The translations under genes were made by a program, and so were the position numbers. 64,000 nucleotides of DNA from Mesorhizobium loti R88b (GTDB lineage Bacteria; Pseudomonadota; Alphaproteobacteria; Rhizobiales; Rhizobiaceae). The DNA lies in the NCBI RefSeq assembly GCF_013170845.1, contig NZ_CP033367.1, positions 1,674,001-1,738,000 on the forward strand, read 5' to 3'. Positions 52,987-61,274 of the stretch are shown here, piece by piece (position 1 is the first letter of the stretch; every line of letters starts with the position of its first letter). The notes under the pieces were generated by a model that ran no database searches, had not been told where the DNA came from, and saw only the letters and a list, made by a program, of their open reading frames with translations.

Positions 52987-53360
52987 TGGCTTTTTCCTTC
53001 TCCCCGTTTCACTGGGAGAAGGTGCTCGAAGGCCGCGCGATTCAGGACATCTGGATCAGGCCCAGGCGCCCAGCGCCGTCCACCATGTATGGCACGACCT
53101 TGCGCGTCTTCGATCCTGGAATCGATGGCTGGCACATCCTCTGGAACGACCCGCTCAACCGGGATCATTCACACCAGATCGGACGGGCCGAGGGCGCGGA
53201 CATCGTCCAGCTCGGCAATGACTCGCGCGGTCTGAAAGCGCGATGGCGTTTCACGGAGATCACGGCCGACAGCTTCCATTGGATCGGCGAGGAAAGATCG
53301 TCCGAGGGCGATCCCTGGCAAATCACCTATGAACATTTTGCCCGCCGAACAAAACCCTGA
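52986..53360 (+). CDS. Hypothetical protein, possibly lacking its N-terminus
   Basis: Encodes 124 residues beginning MAFSFSPFHWEKVLEGRAIQ, then RVFDPGIDGWHILWNDP and a WRFTEITADSFHWIGEE segment. This is a Trp-rich beta-barrel-like pattern that I associate with uncharacterised proteins of about 160-170 residues, in which some 30-40 residues precede the W-x-x-VLEGRA phrase. The ATG overlaps the transaminase stop (TGATG), so the gene is translationally coupled and may be trimmed by that junction. Function unknown. Confidence 0.6.
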   Translation: MAFSFSPFHWEKVLEGRAIQDIWIRPRRPAPSTMYGTTLRVFDPGIDGWHILWNDPLNRDHSHQIGRAEGADIVQLGNDSRGLKARWRFTEITADSFHWIGEERSSEGDPWQITYEHFARRTKP

Positions 53361-53376
53361 CGCTGGTCGTATCCGT

Positions 53377-54414
53377 CTAAGAGCCTGCAGCGGCACGTTC
53401 GGCGGTGGGTCGGCGGCGCAGTTCCGGCTTCAGGACCGCCGGCGGGTTGTAGGCCGCATCGATCGGCCCGACATCGGTGCCGGGCGGCACGATCCCGTCG
53501 ATCCGGTCGAGAACGGCGTCCGTCAGAACGACTTCGGCGCCGGCGAGCACATCGTCGAGATGTTCCATCTTGCGCGGACCGATGATCGCCGACGTCACGC
53601 CAGGGTGAGCCGTGGCGAAGGCCATCGCCATGTGTGTCAGCGACAGGCCGGCTTCCTCCGCTAGCGGAATGAGCTGTTCGATCGCGTCCAGCCTGCGTTC
53701 GTCGGACATCTGCCTGGGGAACCGCCTGGCGCGCCCGCTGTCGGGTTGCTGCTGGCCCTTGCGGTAGCGGCCGGTAAGCATGCCCATCGCCAGCGGGCTC
53801 CACACCATCGCGCCCATTCCGTGGCGCTGGCAGACAGGTAGCACTTCACGTTCGATGCCGCGGTTCAGGATCGAGTATGGTGGCTGTTCGGCGCGGAAGC
53901 GCGCCAGCCCGCGCTGTTCTGAAACCCACTGCGCTTGCACGATCTCCGAGGCAGGGAATGTCGAAGACCCGATCGCGCGCACCTTGCCCGCCCGCATCAG
54001 GTCGGTCAGGGCCGAAAGGGTTTCCTCGATGTCGGTATCGGGTGACGGCCGGTGAACCATATAGAGATCGACGTGGTCGGTCTGCAGGCGGCGCAACGAA
54101 GCCTCCAGCTCGCGGGTCAGCCAGCGCCGCGAATTGCCCTGGTGGTTCGGATCGTCGCTCATCGGTAGGTGTGCCTTGGTGGCCAGCACAATGTTGTCGC
54201 GCCGGCCCTTCAGAGCCTTGCCGACGATCTCCTCGGATTCGCCCCGGCTATACGCATCGGCGGTGTCGATGAAATTGATGCCCGCGTCGAGCGCCCTATG
54301 GATGATGCGAATCGACTCATCATGGTCGGGATTGCCCGCGGCGCCGAACATCATCGCCCCCAGGCAATAGGGGCTGACCTTGATGCCGGTTTTTCCAAGT
54401 GTGCGGTACTGCAT
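53377..54414 (-). CDS. Aldo/keto reductase
   Basis: Encodes 345 residues. It is a TIM-barrel NADPH-dependent reductase with catalytic Asp50, Tyr55 and Lys80 (FIDTADAYSRG, LATKAHL) and His in VDLYMVHRPSP. The C-terminal cofactor segment is TSAIIGPRKMEHLDD. The physiological aldehyde or ketone is unknown. It follows the SDR gene in the same direction, in a two-gene unit controlled from the SDR/TetR intergenic region. Confidence 0.92.
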   Translation of the reverse strand: MQYRTLGKTGIKVSPYCLGAMMFGAAGNPDHDESIRIIHRALDAGINFIDTADAYSRGESEEIVGKALKGRRDNIVLATKAHLPMSDDPNHQGNSRRWLTRELEASLRRLQTDHVDLYMVHRPSPDTDIEETLSALTDLMRAGKVRAIGSSTFPASEIVQAQWVSEQRGLARFRAEQPPYSILNRGIEREVLPVCQRHGMGAMVWSPLAMGMLTGRYRKGQQQPDSGRARRFPRQMSDERRLDAIEQLIPLAEEAGLSLTHMAMAFATAHPGVTSAIIGPRKMEHLDDVLAGAEVVLTDAVLDRIDGIVPPGTDVGPIDAAYNPPAVLKPELRRRPTAERAAAGS

Positions 54415-54488
54415 GATCTATTCCTTTTTTTCCTTGATCCGTCGTCAGCGTCGGCTGTTGTGGCGGATTTCATGCGCTCCGGACTGCC

Positions 54489-55244
54489 TCACCACGGGAT
54501 AGGGCCATTCGTGCCTGAGAACGCTCCCGTCGGTCCCTCCGGGCCGAGCAGCGCAACGCGCACCACTTCGCGGGCGCCCTCCTCGACGGTCTCGGTGCCC
54601 GCATAGTTGTTGAGGTTGGTCTTGGTGAAGCCGGGCGAGACGGCGTTGACCTTGATCCCGGTCGGCTCCAGCTCGATCGCCATGGCCAGCGTCATGGCGT
54701 TGAGAGCGGTCTTGGACGCAGGGTAGACCGGGCCGAAGATTTGGCGGTAGGGAAAGGCAGGGTCCGAGTTCCGCGTCAGCGAGCCAACCCCGCTCGACAC
54801 GTTGACGATGCGGGCTGCCGGCGCCTCGCGCAGCAGCGGCAGCATCGCCTGGGTAACGGCAAGCACCCCGAACACATTGGTCTCGAACACCGCGCGCACC
54901 TCGTCGAGGGACACGTTGCTCGGGCGGGTCGACTGAGAGTACTCCTCGACGGACATGCCGGGCCGCAGTCGGGTATTCGAGATAGCCGCGTTGTTGACGA
55001 GCACGTCGAGGCGGCCCAGTTCATTGCGGATGCGCTCCGCGGCAGCGCCTATCGAAGCCTGGTCCGTCACATCGAGTTGAAGCGCACGGGCATCCTGCCC
55101 GATCTTCTCGGCGGCTGCCTCACCTTTCTTGAAATTGCGCGACCCGACCAGCACGGTGAAGCCGTGTGTGACCAGGTCCTTCGCGATCTGAAGACCAATC
55201 CCTTGATTGGCCCCGGTAACCAGGGCGACGGGTTTGTCCTGCAT
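54489..55244 (-). CDS. Short-chain dehydrogenase/reductase
   Basis: Encodes 251 residues. It has cofactor motif TGANQGIG (10-17), NNAAISN and active site YPASK (Tyr and Lys) with an upstream Ser in VNVSSGVGSL. The ATG at 55244 is fixed by AAAAGGAGATCACC immediately upstream; the frame extends ten codons further without a ribosome site. It is divergent from a TetR gene across a double palindrome, so it is likely repressed by that TetR. Confidence 0.93.
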   Translation of the reverse strand: MQDKPVALVTGANQGIGLQIAKDLVTHGFTVLVGSRNFKKGEAAAEKIGQDARALQLDVTDQASIGAAAERIRNELGRLDVLVNNAAISNTRLRPGMSVEEYSQSTRPSNVSLDEVRAVFETNVFGVLAVTQAMLPLLREAPAARIVNVSSGVGSLTRNSDPAFPYRQIFGPVYPASKTALNAMTLAMAIELEPTGIKVNAVSPGFTKTNLNNYAGTETVEEGAREVVRVALLGPEGPTGAFSGTNGPIPW

Positions 55245-55302
55245 GGTGATCTCCTTTTGCGTTGATGTGGCCAACGCCAGCCTGCTGTGTTATTCAGATA
55301 AT

Positions 55303-55339
55303 CGGAACAGTATTCCGTTTTATACGGAACATTGTTCCG
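55303..55339. promoter_or_regulatory. Double palindromic operator between the SDR and TetR genes
   Basis: Two related palindromes, CGGAACAGTATTCCG (55303-55317) and CGGAACATTGTTCCG (55325-55339), have centres 22 bp apart (two helical turns). The second has perfect 7-bp arms. This is the layout expected for a TetR dimer pair repressing both divergent genes. Confidence 0.8.
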
Positions 55340-55358
55340 TTTAGCAAGTAGGTTCGCC

Positions 55359-55976
55359 GTGAACGATAGAACAGACGATTCAGATGATGGCTTGAAGCCG
55401 CGTGGCGACACCGAGCGGCGCGTGCGCGCCGACGCCCAGCGCAACCTCGATACGTTGCTGCAGACGGCGATGGCGGTGTTCGCAAGCTCCGGCGTGGACG
55501 CGCCGGTGCGCGAGATTGCGGACAAGGCGGGCGTCGGCGTCGGCACCGTCTACCGGCACTTTCCGCAGCGCTCCGACCTGGTTGCCGCCGTCTTCCGCCG
55601 CGAGATCGACGCCTGCGCTGAGGCAGCCCCCATCCTGTCGGCCACGTACGCGCCCTTTGAGGCGCTGGCGGCCTGGATGCAGCGATACGCCGCCTTCATT
55701 GCCGCCAAGCGTGGGCTGGCCAAGGCGCTGCACTCAGGAGATCCGGTGTTCGACAATTTGCCGGGCTATTTCGACCAACGGCTCCGGCCTGCCTTGCGCA
55801 CGCTGCTGGAGGCCGCGACCACCGCCGGCGAAATCCGTTCCGATGTCGATGCCGAGGAGCTTCTAGGCGCGGTAGCGAGCCTGTGCATGTCGGCCCACAA
55901 TGCCGGAAGCGGCCGCGCTGAGCGCATGGTCGCGCTCCTCGTTGACGGGCTGCGCCACGGCGCGCAGTCGTCGTAG
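55359..55976 (+). CDS. TetR-family repressor
   Basis: Encodes 205 residues from a GTG with AGTAGG six bases upstream; a TTG at 55332 would overlap the operator. The HTH is LLQTAMAVFASSGVDAPVRE followed by IADKAGVGVGTVYRHFPQRS. The effector domain is YAAFIAAKRGLAKALHSGDP and on. It belongs to the TetR subgroup commonly beside SDR or aldo/keto reductase genes. It should regulate itself and the divergent SDR-reductase operon. Confidence 0.92.
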   Translation: MNDRTDDSDDGLKPRGDTERRVRADAQRNLDTLLQTAMAVFASSGVDAPVREIADKAGVGVGTVYRHFPQRSDLVAAVFRREIDACAEAAPILSATYAPFEALAAWMQRYAAFIAAKRGLAKALHSGDPVFDNLPGYFDQRLRPALRTLLEAATTAGEIRSDVDAEELLGAVASLCMSAHNAGSGRAERMVALLVDGLRHGAQSS

Positions 55977-56052
55977 CGACGCGGCATCAGTATTGCCCGA
56001 CCTGGTTTGAAGTGTGCGATCCCGGCCCGCGCCTGGTCCGGTGCCCCGTCCC

Positions 56053-57255
56053 TTATGACCGCGACCTGAGCGCGTCGTTCAAATTCCACATGTCCTTCTC
56101 CTCGGGCGCGGTCTCCAGGTCCAGCACCGGCAGCATCTTGCGCAGATGGTCGTGGTGGGTGCGCACGCCATATTCCAGATCGGAGAGGTAGAAACCCTCG
56201 AAAGCCTCGGACAGCATGGACTCGTTCGACCATACCGAAAGCTGCACATCCTCCGACATGGTGTCACGGTCGATGCGGAACGACAGATAGCGAGCGGCCG
56301 CCTGTTCACGGCTTTCGTCACGGTAGCGATAGATGGCGCCGCGCAAAAGGGTCTCGCCCGTCGACAGCGGGAACTCTTGATAGAACTGCACCGATTCCGG
56401 CATCACCGAAATGACCGCGTTGGGGAAGATGCCATAATAGACCCAGGCCTTCTTTAGGTGGTCCGGCAGATGTGCCGGCTCGGGCGCGATCTTGACATAG
56501 TTCTTGACGCTCCAGCGGCGGCCAGCATGCGGGTTGTAGGTGGCGAAGGAGCGCGACACGCCATTGATGAAGGGCTCGTCGAAATAGGTGGCGCCGTAGA
56601 GATCCTGCAGCGCGGGGTGCGCCATGGCGACGTGATAGCCTTCATTGTCGACGTCGCGCACGGACTTCCAGTTGACCGGGGTCTTCTGGGTCCAGATGCC
56701 CCAGGATGGCACCATGTCGGCTGCGTTGTAATGCGCGAGTTCGGTTTCAATGGGCTTCAGAAGCTCAGCGACTGAAGGTTGCGGTCCACCATTGCGAAAA
56801 CGGATGAAGATGAAACCCATCCAGATTTCGAGGTCGAGCGGCATCAAGCCGAAGTCGGTCTTGTCGAGATCGGGGAACGAGCGCGGGCGCGCCGCGCCGC
56901 GCAGCGTGCCGTCGAGATTGTAGACCCAGCCATGGAACGGGCATACCAGCGCGTTCTTGCAATTGCCCTGGCTGTCGGCAACGACGCGGCTGCCGCGGTG
57001 GCGGCACATATTGTTGAAGCCGCGCACGACGCCGTCCTTGCCACGCACGATCAGGGCACGCTCGCCGACCACATCCATGGTCAGATAGTCACCGGCGTCC
57101 GGCAGGTCCGAAACATGTCCGACGATCTGCCAGTGATTGCGAAAGACGTGCTCCTTCTCGAGTTCCAGAAGGGCATCGGAATGGTAACTCCAGCCCGGTA
57201 GTCCCCGCCGGTCCCAATCGTTGGGGATCGCCACGTCACGGAGGTGCGGGTTCAT
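56053..57255 (-). CDS. Rieske non-heme iron oxygenase, alpha subunit
   Basis: Encodes 400 residues. The [2Fe-2S] Rieske ligands are Cys84, His86, Cys105 and His108 (CRHRGSRV and CPFHGW). The mononuclear iron site is visible as DNEGYHVAMAHPAL (His208 and His213) with a C-terminal Asp expected. Members hydroxylate rings or N-demethylate quaternary amines such as betaines. No reductase partner is encoded nearby. A TetR-type operator identical in form to those of the amine cluster lies 20 bases upstream, which favours an amine substrate. It is convergent with the SDR-associated TetR gene. Confidence 0.92.
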   Translation of the reverse strand: MNPHLRDVAIPNDWDRRGLPGWSYHSDALLELEKEHVFRNHWQIVGHVSDLPDAGDYLTMDVVGERALIVRGKDGVVRGFNNMCRHRGSRVVADSQGNCKNALVCPFHGWVYNLDGTLRGAARPRSFPDLDKTDFGLMPLDLEIWMGFIFIRFRNGGPQPSVAELLKPIETELAHYNAADMVPSWGIWTQKTPVNWKSVRDVDNEGYHVAMAHPALQDLYGATYFDEPFINGVSRSFATYNPHAGRRWSVKNYVKIAPEPAHLPDHLKKAWVYYGIFPNAVISVMPESVQFYQEFPLSTGETLLRGAIYRYRDESREQAAARYLSFRIDRDTMSEDVQLSVWSNESMLSEAFEGFYLSDLEYGVRTHHDHLRKMLPVLDLETAPEEKDMWNLNDALRSRS

Positions 57256-57274
57256 AAAACGTCTCTTCTTTTTG

Positions 57275-57290
57275 TTGAATAATCATTCAA
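57275..57290. promoter_or_regulatory. TetR-type operator, copy C
   Basis: TTGAAT-AATC-ATTCAA, 20 bases before the Rieske oxygenase start. It shares the YTGAAY-N4-RTTCAA form with copies A and B. Confidence 0.7.
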
Positions 57291-57302
57291 TAAAATCATA
57301 TT

Positions 57303-57318
57303 TTGCATTGAAATGCAA
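57303..57318. promoter_or_regulatory. Second palindrome upstream of the Rieske oxygenase
   Basis: TTGCATT-GA-AATGCAA, perfect 7-bp arms, 12 bases from operator copy C. It may bind another regulator or be part of a compound site. Confidence 0.5.
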
Positions 57319-57754
57319 TGGCTTGTGAAAATCAGAAAGATTCTGACGCGAAGCTCGTACGCCGCCCTCGGCTCAATTCGATGTAGCCGCAAGCCAGGAA
57401 AATCACGGAGAATCCGGGTGTTAGCTCCAGTTCCGAAAGACCATTTCAGCGCGATTCTGCAAAGCGTGGGGGGCTGAAGAGCAAGGTGCCCTTACAGGGA
57501 CGCAAAGCGCTCGCCGCTCGCCGGTACGACTGCTGTTCGGCAGGCGCTTGGGCTGGGGTTGGCTTGCGGGATTCGGCCTGCGATCCGTTTGCCTTTGGCA
57601 AGATGCAGGCAGAAATGACCGATTCTGCCCGGTTCTGCCCGAAATCGCTGTTTCAATTTGGTTACATTGCCAGGCTGGCACCATGGTTGTGCCGTTACAA
57701 AGCGCGATTAAGTTCGTTTCATCACCAAAAAGAAACTCAGCGAAGGGGAAGGCA
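57319..57754. other. Non-coding stretch
   Basis: About 435 bases with no supported gene. An open minus-strand frame here has low-complexity content and no ribosome site. No EcfG or palindromic motif was found beyond those listed. Confidence 0.5.
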
Positions 57755-58165
57755 ATGCATGCGAAAGTCGAGACCATCAGCGGCGAGCGTCGGCTTCAGG
57801 CTCCGGCGCGCGCTGACCGCCGCCCGAAACTGGCGCTCCGCCAACGCGCCAGCGACCACCCCATGGCCATGTTCATGGCGCTGGCTGCTTGCGCCTTCAT
57901 CGGCATGGCGCTCACGCCGACAGTCGGGCCGGCCTTCGCTTCGTTGAACCCGCCGGCCAACGTCGTCGACGGCGCGCCGACTACAATCAAGACCGCGCGC
58001 CTGCCGGTGCCGGAGACCTATTTCGCCTGCAAGGGACAGAATTGGGGTGCCGAGAGCGTGGATTGCCTGCGCGCCATCGCCGAGCAGTCCGGCACGCACA
58101 AGGCGCGCGCGATCCGCATGATCGCCAATGCCGCGCCGCTGACCAACACGCCAAACATTTTCTAG
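57755..58165 (+). CDS. Hypothetical exported or membrane-anchored protein
   Basis: Encodes 136 residues. A basic N-terminal region (about 35 residues, many Arg) precedes a hydrophobic segment (MAMFMALAACAFIGMALTPT) that could be a span or a signal. The mature part has two cysteines (YFACKGQNWGAESVDCLRAI), probably a disulfide. No family recognised. AAGGGGAAGG just before the ATG is a strong ribosome site. Confidence 0.7.
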   Translation: MHAKVETISGERRLQAPARADRRPKLALRQRASDHPMAMFMALAACAFIGMALTPTVGPAFASLNPPANVVDGAPTTIKTARLPVPETYFACKGQNWGAESVDCLRAIAEQSGTHKARAIRMIANAAPLTNTPNIF

Positions 58166-58252
58166 ATTTCCGTCGAAGCGTGACCCCGAAACCGGTTCCC
58201 AGCTCGGGACCACGCCCTGACCTCCCCGAGCGCTTCCTCCAGCGCTCCATTC

Positions 58253-58290
58253 GGCTCCTGTCCGCAAAGTCGGCCGGGAGCCTCTTTTTT
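58253..58290 (+). terminator. Terminator after the exported protein gene
   Basis: GGCTCC/GGAGCC arms with an 18-base inner region, then TCTTTTTT. The T-run overlaps the end of the convergent kinase gene. Confidence 0.6.
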
Positions 58291-60376
58291 ATCCTTTCAA
58301 CGCGGCCTGCTCGGCGATGGTTGAAAGCACGCTGCGTACATCCAGCGTGCTGAACGGTTTCTCCAGGATCTGCGGCCGCTGCGGCGCCGGCAAGGCTTCG
58401 ATTTCCGCTTTGGCGCCAATCAGGTCGCCGGTGACCAGCACGAAACGCCGCGCGAGATCGGGCCTTTCGACCAGCAGCTCGCGATAGATGGCAATGCCTG
58501 ATATGCCGGGCATGCGCAGATCCGAAAAAACGATGTCCGGGGGCATGTGACCGCCCAGGGTGGCGGCGCCCGATTCCCAGATGGGCGCGATCCGCGATTT
58601 GATGCCCATCAGTTCGAGAATGTCGGATAAGGAGCCCGCGACATCAGGCTCATCATCGATGATCAGGGCGTGGCGCAGGCCGCTCGAGCGTGGCTGGTTC
58701 TCGCCGGCGGCAGCAATGCCCGCCGAGATGGCCGGCAGCTGGACGACGAAACGCGCGCCTTTCGGCAGCACTTCCTCGAACCAGACATTGCCATTGTGCC
58801 GTTCGATAATTGATTTCGAGATCGACAGGCCGATGCCGGTGCCGACGCCGACCGGCTTGGTGGTAAAGTAGGATTCGAAGATGCGGTTGCGGATCGCTTC
58901 GGGAATGCCTGGCCCATTGTCCTCGACCGAAAAACCGGGTTTGCCCAACTCGCTGCGGAACGTCCGCACCTTGATCAACCGGTCGCCCGCAACACCGGCC
59001 AAGGCGTGCTGGCTGTTGATCAAAAAGTTGGCGGCCACCTGTGTCACGTGGTCGGCGTCGGCCATGGCCAGCAGCGGACCCGGCGCGAAATCGGTATCGA
59101 TGATGATGCCGCTCGAGCGTGCGCCATAGGCGGTCACCTCGAGTGCCGCGCGGATCACCTGGTTGAGATCGGTCTCGGCCTGCGCTGCCGGATGGAGGCG
59201 GACCATCGACAGGAAGCTCTTGACGATGCGTCCGCAACGCTCGGCGGCGGCGCGCACCTTCTCGGCACGCACCTTGGTCTGCGGATCGGTGGCGAATTCA
59301 TGCAGCAGCGTCGATTGCGCGACCACCACCGCGAGCGGGTTGTTGAGCTCGTGCGAGACACCTGCAAGCAGCGAGCCCATCGCCGCCATCTTCTCGTTCT
59401 GGTGCAGTTTTTCGCGCTGGCGGTTGATCTCTTCCTCGGCGCGTAGCCTGTCGCGCAGGTCGCGGATCGAGCCGAAGATCAGGCGACGGTCGGCGACGCG
59501 CATCTCGGTCGCCGTCAGCTCGATCGGAAACACCTCGCCGGCGGCATTCTGCGTCACCGTCTCGATCCGCTGGCCGACCATTGGCGCGCCGCGACCGGAC
59601 ATGTAGTCGGCGCCGGAGGAATAGCCCTTGCGGTAGTATTCGGGCACGACGGTGTCGAGCAGGTCCTTGCCGAGGATGTCGCTGCGCAGGAAGCCGAACA
59701 TCTTCTCGGCTGCCGGATTGAATTCGATGATTGATCCGGCCTCGTCGATGACGATGATGGCGTCGAGCGAGGCCTGCAGCATGGTGCGGCGGATGACTTC
59801 GCTGGCATGGGCGTCGGAGGGCGAGTGTTCGATGGCGTCGCCAATGGCGAGCGCGATGATGTGCAGCGTCGCCTCTTCCTCATCGGTCCATTCACGCTCC
59901 TCGACGCAATCATTGACGGCGAGCGTGCCCCACAGATGGCCGTGCGCGAAGACCGATACCGACAGGAACGACTTGATGTTCTGCTTTTCGAAATCGGTTC
60001 TCAGGAACCCTTCTAGGTCGCGCGTATGCCCGGCGAAGATCTTGCCCTGCCGTTCGTCCTCGGCCACGCGCTCCAGCAGCGGGTCCGAATTGACGATCGA
60101 CTGCATGATGACGGTTGGAGACGCGAGCTCGCCGCCAAAGTCGGGATCAATCCAGTAGGCGGCGACCGACTGGGCAAAACCCTGGCCGGGCAGTTCGCGC
60201 AAGCGAAACAGGATGCCGCGCTGGCACTCCATGGCACGGCACAGCGTTTCCAGTATGCCGTCCATCTCGCGCTGCCAGTCGCCGGCCTCGCGCAGCCGGC
60301 GAACGACGCGCACGGCCGCCATCGCCGCGCCTTGCCTGAAACCTTGCATTTCGGTGCTTGTTGGTTCGCCCGTCAT
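58289..60376 (-). CDS. Hybrid sensor histidine kinase (GAF-PAS-HisKA-HATPase-REC)
   Basis: Encodes 695 residues, soluble. A GAF domain (about 35-185, MECQRGILFRLRELPGQGFA, SFLSVSVFAHGHLWGTLAVN) is followed by PAS (about 195-315), HisKA with His342 (AGVSHELNNPLAVVVA) and HATPase (FLINSQHAL, DNGPGIP, GTGIGLSISKSI). A C-terminal receiver (LIIDDEPDVAGSLSDILELM, FSDLRMPGISG, LEKPFS) ends the protein. The receiver may regulate the kinase or pass phosphate onwards. Two OmpR-type regulators are encoded next to it, the nearer in the same direction 79 bases upstream. Confidence 0.93.
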   Translation of the reverse strand: MTGEPTSTEMQGFRQGAAMAAVRVVRRLREAGDWQREMDGILETLCRAMECQRGILFRLRELPGQGFAQSVAAYWIDPDFGGELASPTVIMQSIVNSDPLLERVAEDERQGKIFAGHTRDLEGFLRTDFEKQNIKSFLSVSVFAHGHLWGTLAVNDCVEEREWTDEEEATLHIIALAIGDAIEHSPSDAHASEVIRRTMLQASLDAIIVIDEAGSIIEFNPAAEKMFGFLRSDILGKDLLDTVVPEYYRKGYSSGADYMSGRGAPMVGQRIETVTQNAAGEVFPIELTATEMRVADRRLIFGSIRDLRDRLRAEEEINRQREKLHQNEKMAAMGSLLAGVSHELNNPLAVVVAQSTLLHEFATDPQTKVRAEKVRAAAERCGRIVKSFLSMVRLHPAAQAETDLNQVIRAALEVTAYGARSSGIIIDTDFAPGPLLAMADADHVTQVAANFLINSQHALAGVAGDRLIKVRTFRSELGKPGFSVEDNGPGIPEAIRNRIFESYFTTKPVGVGTGIGLSISKSIIERHNGNVWFEEVLPKGARFVVQLPAISAGIAAAGENQPRSSGLRHALIIDDEPDVAGSLSDILELMGIKSRIAPIWESGAATLGGHMPPDIVFSDLRMPGISGIAIYRELLVERPDLARRFVLVTGDLIGAKAEIEALPAPQRPQILEKPFSTLDVRSVLSTIAEQAALKG

Positions 60377-60455
60377 TATCAGCCGTCATTCCAAAGTGAT
60401 GCCAATTCGATCGGCGAACAACGGCTGCGAAGCTGAAGCCTCGTGGGCCTGGCGC

Positions 60456-61181
60456 TCAGTTGCCGTCGCCGGTCGGCAGCGAGAAGATATAGCCTTCGCC
60501 GCGCACCGTGCGCAGGAATTTCGGGTTGGCCGGATCCGCCTCGATCTTCTTCCTCAGGCGCATGATGCGGATGTCGACGGCGCGCGACGATTCTGGGTCC
60601 TCGGTGAAGCCGATTGCCTCCGAGATCGCGGCGCGCGTCAACAGCCGGTTGGCGCGGGTCAGGAAAACCTCCAGCACGTCGAATTCGCTCTTGGCCATGT
60701 CGATCACCGTGCCGTTGGCGCCGGTGACGAGCCTGCCGTCAAGGTCGGCCTGGAAGGGGCCGAAGGCGACGGAGCGCCGGTTTGTCGCGAGCTTCTTGCC
60801 CTGCGGCTCTGTCGGCTGCGGGACGCGGCGCAGCACGCTGCGGACCCTGGCCAGCAATTCACGCAGTTCGTAGGGCTTGACGATATAGTCATCGGCGCCC
60901 AGTTCCAGCCCGACGATGCGGTCGAGCGCGGTGCCGGCGGCGGTCGCGTAGATGATGCCGATCGGCATTTTCGAGCGCAGCCAGCGGCCGAGCGACAGTC
61001 CGTCCTCACCCGGCATGGCGATATCGAGGATTGCCAGATGGAAGGCTTGAGTTTCGATAAGGCTGCGTGCGGCGGCCGCGGTTTCGGCGGTCGCTACATC
61101 ATAGCCGGCGGCGCCGAGATATTCGGCAACCGCGTCCCGCAGGTCGGGCTCGTCCTCGACAATGACAATTCTTGCCCGCAC
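60456..61181 (-). CDS. OmpR-family response regulator
   Basis: Encodes about 241 residues. The receiver has RIVIVEDEPDLRDAVAEYLG, phospho-acceptor Asp in LAILDIAMPGEDG and Lys in DDYIVKPYE. The winged helix has RRSVAFGPFQADLDGRLVTG and ends FLRTVRGEGYIFSLP. The GTG at 61181 is chosen because GAGGG lies just upstream and the receiver begins there; an ATG at 61241 would add 20 residues. It may be the partner of the hybrid kinase downstream. Confidence 0.9.
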   Translation of the reverse strand: MRARIVIVEDEPDLRDAVAEYLGAAGYDVATAETAAAARSLIETQAFHLAILDIAMPGEDGLSLGRWLRSKMPIGIIYATAAGTALDRIVGLELGADDYIVKPYELRELLARVRSVLRRVPQPTEPQGKKLATNRRSVAFGPFQADLDGRLVTGANGTVIDMAKSEFDVLEVFLTRANRLLTRAAISEAIGFTEDPESSRAVDIRIMRLRKKIEADPANPKFLRTVRGEGYIFSLPTGDGN

Positions 61182-61274
61182 GATGCCCTCGCTGCCACTT
61201 TCAGTGGAAAGTAGATTGGGTATAAACATGATGTCCAGCACTCATATCCGGTTGCCAGGGAACGGTTGGAAAAT

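Noticed and set aside
57421..57777. Minus-strand open frame of 118 codons upstream of the exported protein gene
   Set aside because: Low complexity and Arg/Pro/Ser-rich, overlaps the start of a better-supported gene, no ribosome site.
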